This document shows, one piece after another, positions 34,522-43,063 of a stretch of DNA of 52,628 bases. The notes below the pieces were generated by a model. It was not told the origin of the DNA. It worked only from the letters and a program-made list of their open reading frames with translations, and made no database searches. A program made the translations under genes and the position numbers. The first letter of the stretch is position 1. Each line of letters begins with the position of its first letter. This DNA comes from a virus. The stretch lies in IMG/VR virus record IMGVR_UViG_3300044733_005269, positions 1-52,628 of that record; one strand, given 5' to 3'.

Positions 34522-34779
34522 TTATGAATCGCTAGATGCTTTTCTTGATTTCTTATCTACGCTATTAAATACTTCATTAATTTCTCTAGTGGACAATTTT
34601 CCATCATCTAAGAATGCCCTTGACAATCCTTCTATAACAACCGCAACACCGGCAATGCCAGCCATTAGCACAGCTTTGACAAGTGGAACCCCAGCTATAC
34701 TTCCTGCTCCAATGACTCCAAGACCGGAAGCTGCAAATGTAGCAATGATTCTTAAGATGATATTTTTTATTTGTGACAT
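34522..34779 (-). CDS. Holin-like or small membrane protein
   Basis: 85 residues from ATG 34779 (GAGG upstream); ATG 34797 is an alternative. Two hydrophobic segments, ILRIIATFAASGLGVIGAG and AVLMAGIAGVAVVIEGL, followed by a charged tail with DDGKLSTREINEVFNSVDKK. The layout fits phage holins of the mycobacteriophage/r1t kind, but endolysin is 3 kb away. Confidence 0.55.
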   Translation of the reverse strand: MSQIKNIILRIIATFAASGLGVIGAGSIAGVPLVKAVLMAGIAGVAVVIEGLSRAFLDDGKLSTREINEVFNSVDKKSRKASSDS

Positions 34780-34796
34780 GCCCTTATCCTCTTCCA

Positions 34797-37700
34797 TTAG
34801 TCTTCGTCCTTCTTTATCATTACGTATACATAATGCACTACGAATGCAGATAACGTTGCTATTAGTGTGATCCTTCTAGTATCACCAGAAAGTGTTGCGA
34901 AAACGATCACACTTCCAGATATAGTAAAAGCCATCGCTGCGGTTTCCCTTGAGAACTTTTTAACAAAGCCCCATGGACTGAATTTTTTGCTCATTGTACC
35001 CTCCTGGTATTTGAATATGCTATTTTTTGTAAAGTTACCTTTTTCAGGGCCTTCAGGGCCCTCGATCTCAACTTCTTCTTCCTCTTCTTCTTCTTTTCTT
35101 CCAGCTGGCATGCCTTCGCCACCTGGCTTATTATTATTTGGACCACCGCCAGAACCAGAACCACCACCGAGTCCTCCTCCTGTTCCACCCATTGAAGCAG
35201 CTGCTGCAGCCAGTGCAGTTGTCGCTGCTATCATTGTCTTACGGGTTCCTACGTCGATACTAGAACCAACAGCAGTGTAATCGTCAAAGCCGTCACCATA
35301 GATGTCGACTTCTTGTTCTAGAGCTTCCTTAATGTCTTGCGGTGCGTCGGTAAGTGCTGCAGCCAATTCAGCTTCTTGTTCTGGCGTTACACTTGCTATA
35401 TCCAACGAAGCAAAAACTTCTGTAGCTTGCTCTGGGGTTATGCTTTCCAAAACTTTAGGGCTTGCAGAAAGTTCAGCTGATTCATCTGCTGATATTTCGT
35501 TTTCCAGAATTGAATCAACAGCTGCCGAGACTTGATCTTCGGTAACGGTCTCAGATTCAAAGACATTGACTAATTCAGAAAATTGTTCCTGGGTAAGAGG
35601 TTCATCTAAAACAGCGGAGATAATTGCATCAAACTTTTCGTCTGAAATTGGCTCGTCAAATACTGCGTCAAGTGCTGCGCTAAATTGCTCTACAGTCAAA
35701 GGCTCAGAGAATACGGCATCAACCGCAGCAGAAAAGCTTTCATCAGACATAGGTCCATCAAACACAGAATCAATCACTGTTACAAACTGCTCATCGTTTA
35801 GGTCCTGTGACAGTAAAGAATCTACTACTGCAGTTAATTCTTCAGGTGTATTAGCCTCTGTGATAAGATCACCAACAGCATCTGCGAGTTCCCCGTTTGA
35901 TAATGGACCGTCAAAAATATCTGCTACAGCAGCGTCTGCAGCATCTTGCACTTCTTCAGGAACTATAATATCTACTGGAGTGTCTTCTGGCTCTGGAGTA
36001 GGAACTGGATTTGGGTCTAGATCAGGGACTGAAACTGGAGTTTCATCTATTTCTGGAACAGAAACTGGACTTGGGTCTAAGTCAGGAATTGAAACAGTAG
36101 TATTTTCTGGTTCAGGTGTTGAAATTGGAGTTGGATCTAGTTCAGGTATTGAAACAGTAGTGTTTTCTGTTGGGATAGTTTCAATAGGAGGTAGAACAAC
36201 CGCTGGTGCAGTAGTTGTTGTTGTCGTGCCTGTTGGTACTTGTGGGATTGTCGTTGTAGTAGTTGTTGTAGTAGTATAAGGCTCTGATGTTGTTACATCA
36301 GCAACTTCCTGAGGACCGTACAAACAGTTCCCTACTGCTTCGCCCACACATGGGGCGGTGCCTGCTTGAATCTTAAACCTTACAGGGCCATAACCGGTTT
36401 GGCCTGAAGTATTAATTGTATAAGTAGTGTTGGCAGCATATGTCCAAACTCCCCAACCACCAGACTCTGTATTGTTATCTAAATCATAAAAAAGAATATT
36501 GTACACATACGGCTGTGTGTTACTTGCGTTTGGTGCATCCCAATCTAATGTCACGCTTCCATCATCATTTTCTACAGCTGTTAAGTTTTGAATTGAGTTA
36601 AAATAAGGTGCAGTAGTTGTAGTTGTTGTATCTGGCACTGTTGTTGTTGTTGTTGTTGTTGTTGTAGTGGTTGTAGTAGTTGTAGTGGTTGTAGTGGTTG
36701 TAGTGGTCGGTGCTGGTTCAGTAGTGGTAGTTGGAGGAAGAGTTGGTGCTGTTTCGTTATTTGGCTCAACTCCGCCAAATGTTTCGCAAGATCCACCCTG
36801 AGTACACTTTTGCGTTGATCCTATCTCGTCATCAACCATCAACACTGGAGGTAAACCTTGATCATCTAGGTTGAATGATGTAAAACCAAGTTTGTATGTT
36901 CCTGACACAGAGACTTCATAAGTTGATACTTGCCAACCAGTAGCGCCGTAGGAGTTTGTTGAATAATCTCCTGTGCCTGGGTTTGTAAAGCCCAAAAGGG
37001 CATATGATTGTTCAAAGTTATTAACTGTAATTACTGGAGTTGATGCAACAGTGACAGGAGTAAGCGATGTTATAGAACCATCATTAAATGGAACATAGTC
37101 AGTCGCCATATAGTTCCAAGACATTGTGTAAACTACACCCGCAGTTAATTGAACTTCACGAGTAATCCATGCTGCATCGGTTGGATTACCACCGCCAAAT
37201 CCAGCAGCAGTAGCCTGCTCTGCAAGCATGGTCTTAATTGCAGAGTTATCTGTTCCAGAAAGACCAAGTGCGGCGGTTGCTTGATTAAATGTTTGCTCAC
37301 CTTTTGGTTGCAAAGCAACAGCGTATGTTCCGCCATTTGGAGAAAATGTCCAGCTACCTGCAGCAACCGCTGAGGCATAGTATGGGTTCGGGCTGCCATT
37401 TGAAAGCGTTGGGCTTCCCATTGCGCCATTTGGACCATGAGTAAATGTCCTTGAGCCATTGAATATGGTTACTCCAGTGCCACCTCCGTTAATTGAACTC
37501 CCAAGGGTTCCTGTTTGTGATCCCCTTGACCAACCAGTAAAGGTGTTATCTTCAAATCCCGCATTTGGAATAGAAACAGAGCTGCCAGTAGCATTTGCCT
37601 GAAATCCAGCTGAAGTAAAAATTGAAACGGCTATCATAGGCACAAAAACCCATGCAGCCGAACGCGAAAAGGCCTTACTAATTTTTTTAAATATATTCAC
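34797..37700 (-). CDS. Large Thr-rich surface or virion protein
   Basis: 967 residues. A signal peptide (KKISKAFSRSAAWVFVPMIA, then ending QANATG) leads to a carbohydrate-binding-like domain (NAGFEDNTFTGW). A long Thr-rich linker, a fibronectin-III-like domain (LTAVENDDGSVTLDWDAP) and a second Thr linker follow. Next come Pro/Asp repeats of the SIPDLDP type and an array of about 19-residue helical repeats (EQFSAALDAVFDEP), then Gly-rich and Glu-rich stretches and a C-terminal membrane segment (AMAFTISGSVIVFATL). It resembles anchored surface adhesins; in a phage it may be a fibre or be displayed on the infected cell. Confidence 0.7.
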   Translation of the reverse strand: MNIFKKISKAFSRSAAWVFVPMIAVSIFTSAGFQANATGSSVSIPNAGFEDNTFTGWSRGSQTGTLGSSINGGGTGVTIFNGSRTFTHGPNGAMGSPTLSNGSPNPYYASAVAAGSWTFSPNGGTYAVALQPKGEQTFNQATAALGLSGTDNSAIKTMLAEQATAAGFGGGNPTDAAWITREVQLTAGVVYTMSWNYMATDYVPFNDGSITSLTPVTVASTPVITVNNFEQSYALLGFTNPGTGDYSTNSYGATGWQVSTYEVSVSGTYKLGFTSFNLDDQGLPPVLMVDDEIGSTQKCTQGGSCETFGGVEPNNETAPTLPPTTTTEPAPTTTTTTTTTTTTTTTTTTTTTTTVPDTTTTTTAPYFNSIQNLTAVENDDGSVTLDWDAPNASNTQPYVYNILFYDLDNNTESGGWGVWTYAANTTYTINTSGQTGYGPVRFKIQAGTAPCVGEAVGNCLYGPQEVADVTTSEPYTTTTTTTTTIPQVPTGTTTTTTAPAVVLPPIETIPTENTTVSIPELDPTPISTPEPENTTVSIPDLDPSPVSVPEIDETPVSVPDLDPNPVPTPEPEDTPVDIIVPEEVQDAADAAVADIFDGPLSNGELADAVGDLITEANTPEELTAVVDSLLSQDLNDEQFVTVIDSVFDGPMSDESFSAAVDAVFSEPLTVEQFSAALDAVFDEPISDEKFDAIISAVLDEPLTQEQFSELVNVFESETVTEDQVSAAVDSILENEISADESAELSASPKVLESITPEQATEVFASLDIASVTPEQEAELAAALTDAPQDIKEALEQEVDIYGDGFDDYTAVGSSIDVGTRKTMIAATTALAAAAASMGGTGGGLGGGSGSGGGPNNNKPGGEGMPAGRKEEEEEEEVEIEGPEGPEKGNFTKNSIFKYQEGTMSKKFSPWGFVKKFSRETAAMAFTISGSVIVFATLSGDTRRITLIATLSAFVVHYVYVMIKKDED
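36640..36708 (-). repeat. Trinucleotide repeat coding poly-Thr
   Basis: A run of GTT/GTA/GTG triplets (ACN codons on the minus strand) encodes the Thr-rich linker of the surface protein. Synonymous changes between triplets show that the amino-acid run, not the DNA, is being kept. Confidence 0.8.
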
Positions 37701-37766
37701 TGGACCCCTCCAATTATGTACTGTTATAGTAACAACTCATAATAAAAATTAGTCCATAGAAAGGGA

Positions 37767-37800
37767 AGAACCCCAGTAGAAATTAATCCACTGGGGTTCT
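37767..37800 (-). other. Strong hairpin in leader of surface-protein gene
   Basis: An 11-bp perfect stem, AGAACCCCAGT/ACTGGGGTTCT with a 12-base loop. On the minus strand no U-run follows directly. It lies between the promoter at 37827 and the start at 37700, so it would be part of the 5' leader. It could also terminate the lysis transcript. Confidence 0.65.
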
Positions 37801-37826
37801 GCACCGGCCTCCGTAGCAAGGAGATT

Positions 37827-37835
37827 ATTATATCA
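37827..37835 (-). promoter_or_regulatory. Extended -10 promoter TGATATAAT
   Basis: TATAAT at 37827-37832 on the minus strand with TGA before it. It should transcribe the large surface protein with a leader of about 120 bases. Confidence 0.5.
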
Positions 37836-37841
37836 CATAGC

Positions 37842-37967
37842 TTAGTCTATATCTATCTCATCATCAAAGTCTTTTATAGTGTCAATAACAATATAAAATA
37901 GTGCTACTGGCATTGCAAACATTGATAAAAAGATACTAAAAACTAAAATGTTTTTTAAAATACTCAC
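37842..37967 (-). CDS. Small one-TM protein after endolysin, holin candidate
   Basis: 41 residues from GTG 37967, ten bases after the endolysin stop. ILVFSIFLSMFAMPVALFYI is one membrane segment; the tail is acidic (DDEIDID). The position immediately behind the lysin and the topology suggest a holin or lysis accessory. The ribosome site is weak. Confidence 0.5.
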   Translation of the reverse strand: MSILKNILVFSIFLSMFAMPVALFYIVIDTIKDFDDEIDID

Positions 37968-37977
37968 TGATACCGTA

Positions 37978-38856
37978 TTACTTCATGCGCAAAAGAGCAA
38001 ATACTTTTGCACCAGCTCTTCCATCAGCCTTAAGACCTTTGGCAGCTTTGAACTTGTTTACAGAATCTTCTGTTACTTTTCCAAAGTCTCCATCTGCTTT
38101 GCCTGCATAAACCTTATGCTTTGCAAGAAGCTTTTGAAGCTCTACAACTTCTGGTCCTTTAGATCCAACAGACAAAACCTTGTCGTTGTCTGGATCTGCA
38201 GCCTTCTGTTGTTCTACTGGAACAGGAGCTGCTACTGGAGCAGGTGCTGCTACTGGAGCAGGTGCTGCACCGGAGAGTGCAGGAGCTTGCTTATCGCCAA
38301 TGCAATACTGCCAATGCCAAGCTTCATACTCTGGGTTTGCTTTACCGTCTGGCTTAGTTGGTGCACCCTGTAGGTAGAACCCATAATTAGGTGCATTTTC
38401 AGTCATCCATGCGTAAGCCTTTGTTCCACCAATACCAACGATCTTACCTTTTGCATCAACAGCAAGGTCGATAGCCAATCCAAAACCGTGGTTAGAGGTT
38501 CCAGGGCTACCCGAAGGTGCCATGCCCTTCTTAAGATACCATTTCTTTCCTTCATAGGTTCTAGTAATCTCTGGCTTACGGTCAGTTGGCTTGTCGCTGT
38601 ATCTTTCCTTAAACATTGAAAGCTGTTGCTCAACTGGTCGATAGTCACCAATGTTACGAAGCTTATGGCCTGCAGCCAATGCAGCATCATACATTGCATT
38701 GAATGCGTCTGCTGCTCCGGTCCACATAACACCGCCACACTTAACCTTCTTCTTCATCTTGTCGGTTAATTTGCCGTTACCAACCTTTTCTACCTCTTTA
38801 GGTAGAACCATTTTTGCTACGGGATGGGTCCCTTTGTCTTTGTTTAAAATGCTCAT
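37978..38856 (-). CDS. Endolysin: VanY-type carboxypeptidase plus PG-binding domain
   Basis: 292 residues behind AAGGAG. The peptidase core includes the S-x-H-x(6)-D motif (SNHGFGLAIDL) and the second zinc His in EAWHWQYC, as in VanY/D-Ala-D-Ala carboxypeptidases. An Ala/Pro-Val linker (APAPVAAPAPVAAP) leads to a PG_binding_1 domain from about 225 (VLSVGSKGPEVVELQKLL, then DGDFGKVTEDSVNKFKAAKG). No signal peptide, so export needs a holin. It cuts peptidoglycan stem peptides at lysis. Confidence 0.88.
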   Translation of the reverse strand: MSILNKDKGTHPVAKMVLPKEVEKVGNGKLTDKMKKKVKCGGVMWTGAADAFNAMYDAALAAGHKLRNIGDYRPVEQQLSMFKERYSDKPTDRKPEITRTYEGKKWYLKKGMAPSGSPGTSNHGFGLAIDLAVDAKGKIVGIGGTKAYAWMTENAPNYGFYLQGAPTKPDGKANPEYEAWHWQYCIGDKQAPALSGAAPAPVAAPAPVAAPVPVEQQKAADPDNDKVLSVGSKGPEVVELQKLLAKHKVYAGKADGDFGKVTEDSVNKFKAAKGLKADGRAGAKVFALLRMK

Positions 38857-38879
38857 TATTCTCCTTGGTTTGACTCTCT

Positions 38880-38885
38880 ATTATA
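38880..38885 (-). promoter_or_regulatory. Probable -10 box of endolysin gene
   Basis: TATAAT on the minus strand, 24 bases before the endolysin ATG and just after the terminator at 38904-38936. The -35 region is weak. Confidence 0.5.
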
Positions 38886-38903
38886 GTAATAGATTCTTCG
38901 CCA

Positions 38904-38936
38904 GAAAAAACTTAGCCCCCCATTTTACTGGGGGGC
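38904..38936 (-). terminator. Rho-independent terminator
   Basis: GCCCCCCA/TGGGGGGC, 8 bp, with a 6-base loop at 38915-38936. On the minus strand TAAG and six T follow. It separates the glycan cassette transcript from endolysin. Confidence 0.88.
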
Positions 38937-38971
38937 CTCGTAGCTCTTTACTGTCGGTTTCCGTGATATTT

Positions 38972-38980
38972 ATTATACCA
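38972..38980 (-). promoter_or_regulatory. Extended -10 box TGGTATAAT, copy 2
   Basis: TATAAT at 38972-38977 (minus) with TGG in the extended position. It lies 36 bases before the terminator stem, so a transcript would be very short unless the terminator is bypassed. Confidence 0.5.
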
Positions 38981-39014
38981 CATCCACCTTCAGCGCATCT
39001 GACTTCGTAGAAAT

Positions 39015-39044
39015 ATTATACCACCTTATTGGTGGAAAAGGCAA
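39015..39044 (-). promoter_or_regulatory. Promoter TTGCCT-18-TATAAT, copy 1
   Basis: TTGCCT at 39039-39044, an 18-base spacer and TATAAT at 39015-39020 with TGG before it, on the minus strand. This is the best-formed promoter of the leftward region, placed directly after the glycan cassette. Confidence 0.65.
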
Positions 39045-39057
39045 CTTGTTTGTCGTT

Positions 39058-39741
39058 TTAAGAAATGCCTAAGGAAGCTTTTATTTTAACAATATCATTA
39101 TCCATATGATTATGCAGATAGTTTTCCCATTCTGCGCCATCAATTGAATATCTTTCTGGGGTATTTGTTTCAGAATATGATGCGTCCATATCTGATTTTC
39201 CAACAGAGTAATGAAGGTGTTCTATTATTACATTAGGACAGTATGTAATTGCTTCAAGCTTTAGCCCTACTTGCATCCAAAAATCATCAGCATATAGGTG
39301 CTTCTTTGGGTGGATAGGAAGAACCATGTTCCCATCAAGTGGTTTGATTATATTAGTGGAGAACATAACAGCGGTGCAAAGTTTTTCTCCCTGCAGGAGA
39401 TCATCGCCGTAAGAAAATCCATACCCTCTTTTTTCTATTGGTTCTAATAAAATCTGATCCCAGTTTTTTGTTCTAATCCTATGATCATCTCCCATGAAGG
39501 CAAAGTACTCGTAGTCGTTGAAGTATTTTTGCGAGATTAGATTCATTGTCTGAGGAGCATACACCCTAGGACCAACCTCATACATTGCTCCATCAATTCT
39601 TTCGTAATTGTGCTCATCATCTTCATCTAGACCAAAGACTATGTCACAGTCAAAAGAGTTTTCCATATATGTGCTATAAAGCTCTTTGACTTTATCCGGC
39701 CTACCTCTAGTAGGAACAATTAACAACACTTTTTTATTCAT
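39058..39741 (-). CDS. Glycosyltransferase-like protein (GT-A fold)
   Basis: 227 residues. KVLLIVPTRGRPDKVKELY is a GT-A start, FMGDDHRIRTKNWDQILL holds the acidic metal-binding site, and LYADDFWMQVGLKLEAITYC resembles the acceptor side. The last gene of the leftward glycan cassette. Confidence 0.7.
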   Translation of the reverse strand: MNKKVLLIVPTRGRPDKVKELYSTYMENSFDCDIVFGLDEDDEHNYERIDGAMYEVGPRVYAPQTMNLISQKYFNDYEYFAFMGDDHRIRTKNWDQILLEPIEKRGYGFSYGDDLLQGEKLCTAVMFSTNIIKPLDGNMVLPIHPKKHLYADDFWMQVGLKLEAITYCPNVIIEHLHYSVGKSDMDASYSETNTPERYSIDGAEWENYLHNHMDNDIVKIKASLGIS

Positions 39742-40395
39742 TTATTTTATCTCCGCATTTATGTACCAATCATCCCATTCTGATATGGAATCGAATATTC
39801 TTATAAAATTTTTCTCTTCTAGAAAATTCTTTATCTTTTCTCTGTTATCAGAATAGTTATGCTCAACCGTAATAATGTTTATGTGTCTAGAGAAATCATA
39901 TTCTTTTATAATATCAAATTCAGACCCTTCTGTGTCCATTGATAGATAATCAATTATAGCAGGTGCCGAAAAGTTATTTAAAAGATCAGATAAAGATATA
40001 GTTTCGACCTCATATGTGAGTCCATTGATCCTACTTACAGAATGTAAATCAGATTCTTTATATGAAGATATTGTAGAGAGCTCTTCATGTTCAGATTCAA
40101 AGAAACTAATTACATCTCCGCTTTTACTGTAAACGCATTTGTCAACGATAGTACATTTTCTATTAGCACTTAGTCTATCTTTATAAACTCTAGCTGGTTC
40201 GCATAAGATACCTGACCAGCCATAGTCTTTTTCTAGCAGAAAAGTGTTAGATATATTAACGCCATCAGCTGCACCAAATTCAATAAAATATCCATCTCTC
40301 TTATTCTTTAGGGCCCATAGGACTAGTGCATCTTGGCCTAGTTGAGAATTAATATTAAATTCTTTTTTAAAACTAATAAAATCATTTATATTCAT
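39742..40395 (-). CDS. FkbM-family methyltransferase
   Basis: 217 residues. SQLGQDALVLWAL, YFIEFGAADGVNISNTFLLE and GWSGILCEPARVY form the SAM-binding region. DYLSMDTEGSEFDII is the second FkbM motif. Likely O-methylates a sugar of the glycan made by its neighbours. Its gene abuts that of the glycosyltransferase at 39741 without a gap. Confidence 0.82.
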   Translation of the reverse strand: MNINDFISFKKEFNINSQLGQDALVLWALKNKRDGYFIEFGAADGVNISNTFLLEKDYGWSGILCEPARVYKDRLSANRKCTIVDKCVYSKSGDVISFFESEHEELSTISSYKESDLHSVSRINGLTYEVETISLSDLLNNFSAPAIIDYLSMDTEGSEFDIIKEYDFSRHINIITVEHNYSDNREKIKNFLEEKNFIRIFDSISEWDDWYINAEIK

Positions 40396-40410
40396 TTACT
40401 TTTTAACAAT

Positions 40411-41190
40411 CTAAACATAAAACCCCGGATGCTTATTCAAAACATATTCCTTTGATTTTTCCATATTACTAAACCAATTTGGATTGCTATTTCTAATAGT
40501 GGAACTTTCAAGTGCCTGTTGTTGAGATGCAACCCAGTTAACTGAATTACTTGCATCTGCAAATCTCCAAAACTGAAAAGTAAAACCCTGTTTTGCGCAC
40601 CTTAATGTGTGCTCTAGGTGTTCCCAGCTATTATAGCACAAAGCTTCATCCATTAAACCAACTTCTTCAATGCATTTCTTAGTGTAGAACGAGTATGATC
40701 CACAGCATGCTGTAAAAACGTCTATTCCATCGACTACTAGATCAGACTCACCAATCTCAGTAAGATCGCTAACAGCTAATGGAGAAGTATTCATGGGACT
40801 GTGATGGGCATAGTTAAAATGTTGAACATTGCTTTTTATCGAAACATCTATGTAACCAGTCACAGCTTTTTCGTCGATAATTTGCATGTCGTTTTCCATT
40901 AAAAATATATAATCACAATTTTTATCTATAATTTTTTTTAGACAATTATTTTTTGTTACTGCAACGCTTTTATTTGTTTCGTTGATTATGTATTCGTATT
41001 CAAAATTAAAATTAAATTCATTAAGTATCTGATGTATTTCATCTCTATGTATTTCAGATGCATCGTCGCATACTACCAAATAGTCAACAACACCACTTAG
41101 CTTATCTGCAACACTAGCTAAGGCTGTTCTTAAATATTCAGGACGTTCATGAGTGGGTATACCAACCCCAACTTTTTTATTTAAATACAT
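40411..41190 (-). CDS. Family 2 glycosyltransferase
   Basis: 259 residues. GVGIPTHERPEYLRTAL start, DYLVVCDDASEIH donor site, NKSVAVTKNNCLKKIID and the D-x-D-like FLMENDMQI. SWEHLEHTLRCAKQGF is the acceptor-side acidic motif. Its ATG abuts the epimerase gene stop. Confidence 0.82.
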   Translation of the reverse strand: MYLNKKVGVGIPTHERPEYLRTALASVADKLSGVVDYLVVCDDASEIHRDEIHQILNEFNFNFEYEYIINETNKSVAVTKNNCLKKIIDKNCDYIFLMENDMQIIDEKAVTGYIDVSIKSNVQHFNYAHHSPMNTSPLAVSDLTEIGESDLVVDGIDVFTACCGSYSFYTKKCIEEVGLMDEALCYNSWEHLEHTLRCAKQGFTFQFWRFADASNSVNWVASQQQALESSTIRNSNPNWFSNMEKSKEYVLNKHPGFYV

Positions 41191-42156
41191 TTATAGTTCC
41201 CCGTCTATTCTTTCGCGTATCCAATTATATGTTTTTTTAATTCCTTCAGATAAAGGAAGAGAATAATTCCAGTTTAACTTTTCTTTAATTAAATTGTTGT
41301 TTGAATTTCTTCCTCTTACTCCAGTTGGACCAGGGATGTGTGATTTGACCAAGTGCTTTCCTTCTATAGAGGAAGCTAGGTCTACCAGTTGGTTAATGCT
41401 AACCATTTCTTCTGAACCAATATTGACTGGTCCAATAAAATCAGAATCCATGAGTCTACGAGTAGCCTCAATGCATTCGTCTATATAAAGAAACGATCTT
41501 GTCTGTTCTCCATCCCCCCATATTTCTATAGAGTCTTGGTCTGACGCCACTGCAACTTTTCTACAAATGGCTGCGGGTGCTTTCTCTTTGCCACCTTTCC
41601 AAGTCCCTTCAGGGCCAAATATATTATGGTATCTAGCAACTCTCACTTTTATTCCATAGTTTCTGTGGAAAGAAAAATAAAGTCTTTCACTAAAAAGTTT
41701 TTCCCATCCATACTCACTGTCTGGATTTGCGGGATATGCAGAAGACTCTTCGCAATTTGGATTATTTGGGTCCATTTGGTTATGCTCTGGGTAAATACAT
41801 GCGGAGCTACTGTAGAAGATTTTAGTGTTTATAGAATTGTTTTTAATTGAATTTAATACATTTAGATTAATTGTTGCTGAGTTATGCATAACATCTGCAT
41901 CGTGATCGCCAGTAAATATATACCCAGCACCGCCCATGTCTGCGGCAAATTGATATATTTCATCAAATCCAATTAAGATTTCATCAACAAACTGTGAGTC
42001 TCTTAGATCTCCAATTAAAAATTCATCTGCAGATGATTTAGAGAAATCAGGCAGCTTTAAGTCTACAGCTCTTACCCAATATCCTTCTTGTTTTAATCTT
42101 CTTACCATGTGGCTTCCGATAAAGCCACCACCACCTAAGACTAATGCTCTCTTCAT
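41191..42156 (-). CDS. GDP-mannose 3,5-epimerase-like SDR
   Basis: 321 residues. GGGGFIGSHM binds NAD. ADMGGAGYIF, SSSACIYPE and SEYGWEKLFSERLY give the catalytic Ser, Tyr and Lys. YHNIFGPEGTWKGGKEKAPA and IEIWGDGEQTRSFLYIDEC are typical of GDP-mannose 3,5-epimerase (GME). It probably makes GDP-L-galactose or a related sugar for the cassette. Confidence 0.85.
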   Translation of the reverse strand: MKRALVLGGGGFIGSHMVRRLKQEGYWVRAVDLKLPDFSKSSADEFLIGDLRDSQFVDEILIGFDEIYQFAADMGGAGYIFTGDHDADVMHNSATINLNVLNSIKNNSINTKIFYSSSACIYPEHNQMDPNNPNCEESSAYPANPDSEYGWEKLFSERLYFSFHRNYGIKVRVARYHNIFGPEGTWKGGKEKAPAAICRKVAVASDQDSIEIWGDGEQTRSFLYIDECIEATRRLMDSDFIGPVNIGSEEMVSINQLVDLASSIEGKHLVKSHIPGPTGVRGRNSNNNLIKEKLNWNYSLPLSEGIKKTYNWIRERIDGEL

Positions 42157-42175
42157 TTAACTCTCCTTTATAGGG

Positions 42176-43054
42176 TTATTGGATCGATGATCCATCATAA
42201 TTAACCCCTCGCGCATGCCAAACCTTTAGTCTAGATTCTTCATCCATCCATCCAGTGCCATAGTCCCAACCGTAGTGGTACTCATGTGCCCACATGCACT
42301 TGAGGGCTTCAAGCTCATTAAAGTAGAAGCCACCCCACTTCTTATTGAACCAATCCCATGATTGGGCTCCAAGTTCAGACCAGGTTTTTTCGTTGCCCTC
42401 TCCACTAGCATGGCCTACATGGTTAACGTAACCACTTTGAGAAATAAACAGTGGTAGCCCCATAGCCTTGATCCTTATGCTGGTGTCAAAGTCGTCTGCA
42501 CCCAAAGGCATAGCGTTGTCTAGAGGCCCCATAAGCTTGAAGGACTCTGCTCTCATTAGTATACACGCTCCTTGCAAGCTAGAGGCTCTAGTGGGTGGCC
42601 TATTCTTTATCGCTGCGTAGAAGTCTTCACGCGAACTAAAACTAGAGTCTTCAGGGTGGTGGATAATATGATCTTGCATTCCTCCTAGTGCGCTGCCAGT
42701 TGGCCCCACTGCACCTGCGTTAGTCTCTATTAGATCCTTGACCATTCTTTCTAGGGACTCATTTGGATAGCTAATATCATTATTGGAATAATGTATTATC
42801 TTCTCTTGATCATAGTATCTGTTAAACGCTGCGTTGATCGCAGGAGTCCAGTACATATTCTGGTCAGATGCATGAACTGTTATCAAATCACCAAACATAT
42901 TGTTTAGTTGTTCCACTGTTCCATCTTTTGAATTGTTATCCCAGACGACAATCTTAGTTTTGATAGTCTGATTCAACAGACTTTCTACGGTCATGTATGT
43001 GTTCTTGAAATCATTGTATGAAATGATTATAGAAAGTATGCTCTTCTGGTCCAT
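42176..43054 (-). CDS. Family 2 glycosyltransferase
   Basis: 292 residues. SIIISYNDFKNTYMTVESLL, KIVVWDNNSKDGTVEQL and YSNNDISYPNESLE are GT2 donor motifs. LQGACILMRAESFKLMGPLD and ADDFDTSIRIKAMGLPLF match rhamnosyltransferase-like GT2 enzymes. Confidence 0.82.
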   Translation of the reverse strand: MDQKSILSIIISYNDFKNTYMTVESLLNQTIKTKIVVWDNNSKDGTVEQLNNMFGDLITVHASDQNMYWTPAINAAFNRYYDQEKIIHYSNNDISYPNESLERMVKDLIETNAGAVGPTGSALGGMQDHIIHHPEDSSFSSREDFYAAIKNRPPTRASSLQGACILMRAESFKLMGPLDNAMPLGADDFDTSIRIKAMGLPLFISQSGYVNHVGHASGEGNEKTWSELGAQSWDWFNKKWGGFYFNELEALKCMWAHEYHYGWDYGTGWMDEESRLKVWHARGVNYDGSSIQ

Positions 43055-43063
43055 TTTATCCTC

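Noticed and set aside
35566-36279. Rightward ORFs opposite the large surface protein
   Set aside because: These are antisense shadows created by the repetitive Ser/Thr/Asp/Glu coding of the leftward gene; no ribosome sites.
36600-36740. Short tandem repeats as a CRISPR array
   Set aside because: The repeat is a triplet run coding Thr inside a long ORF, with no spacers or unit structure.
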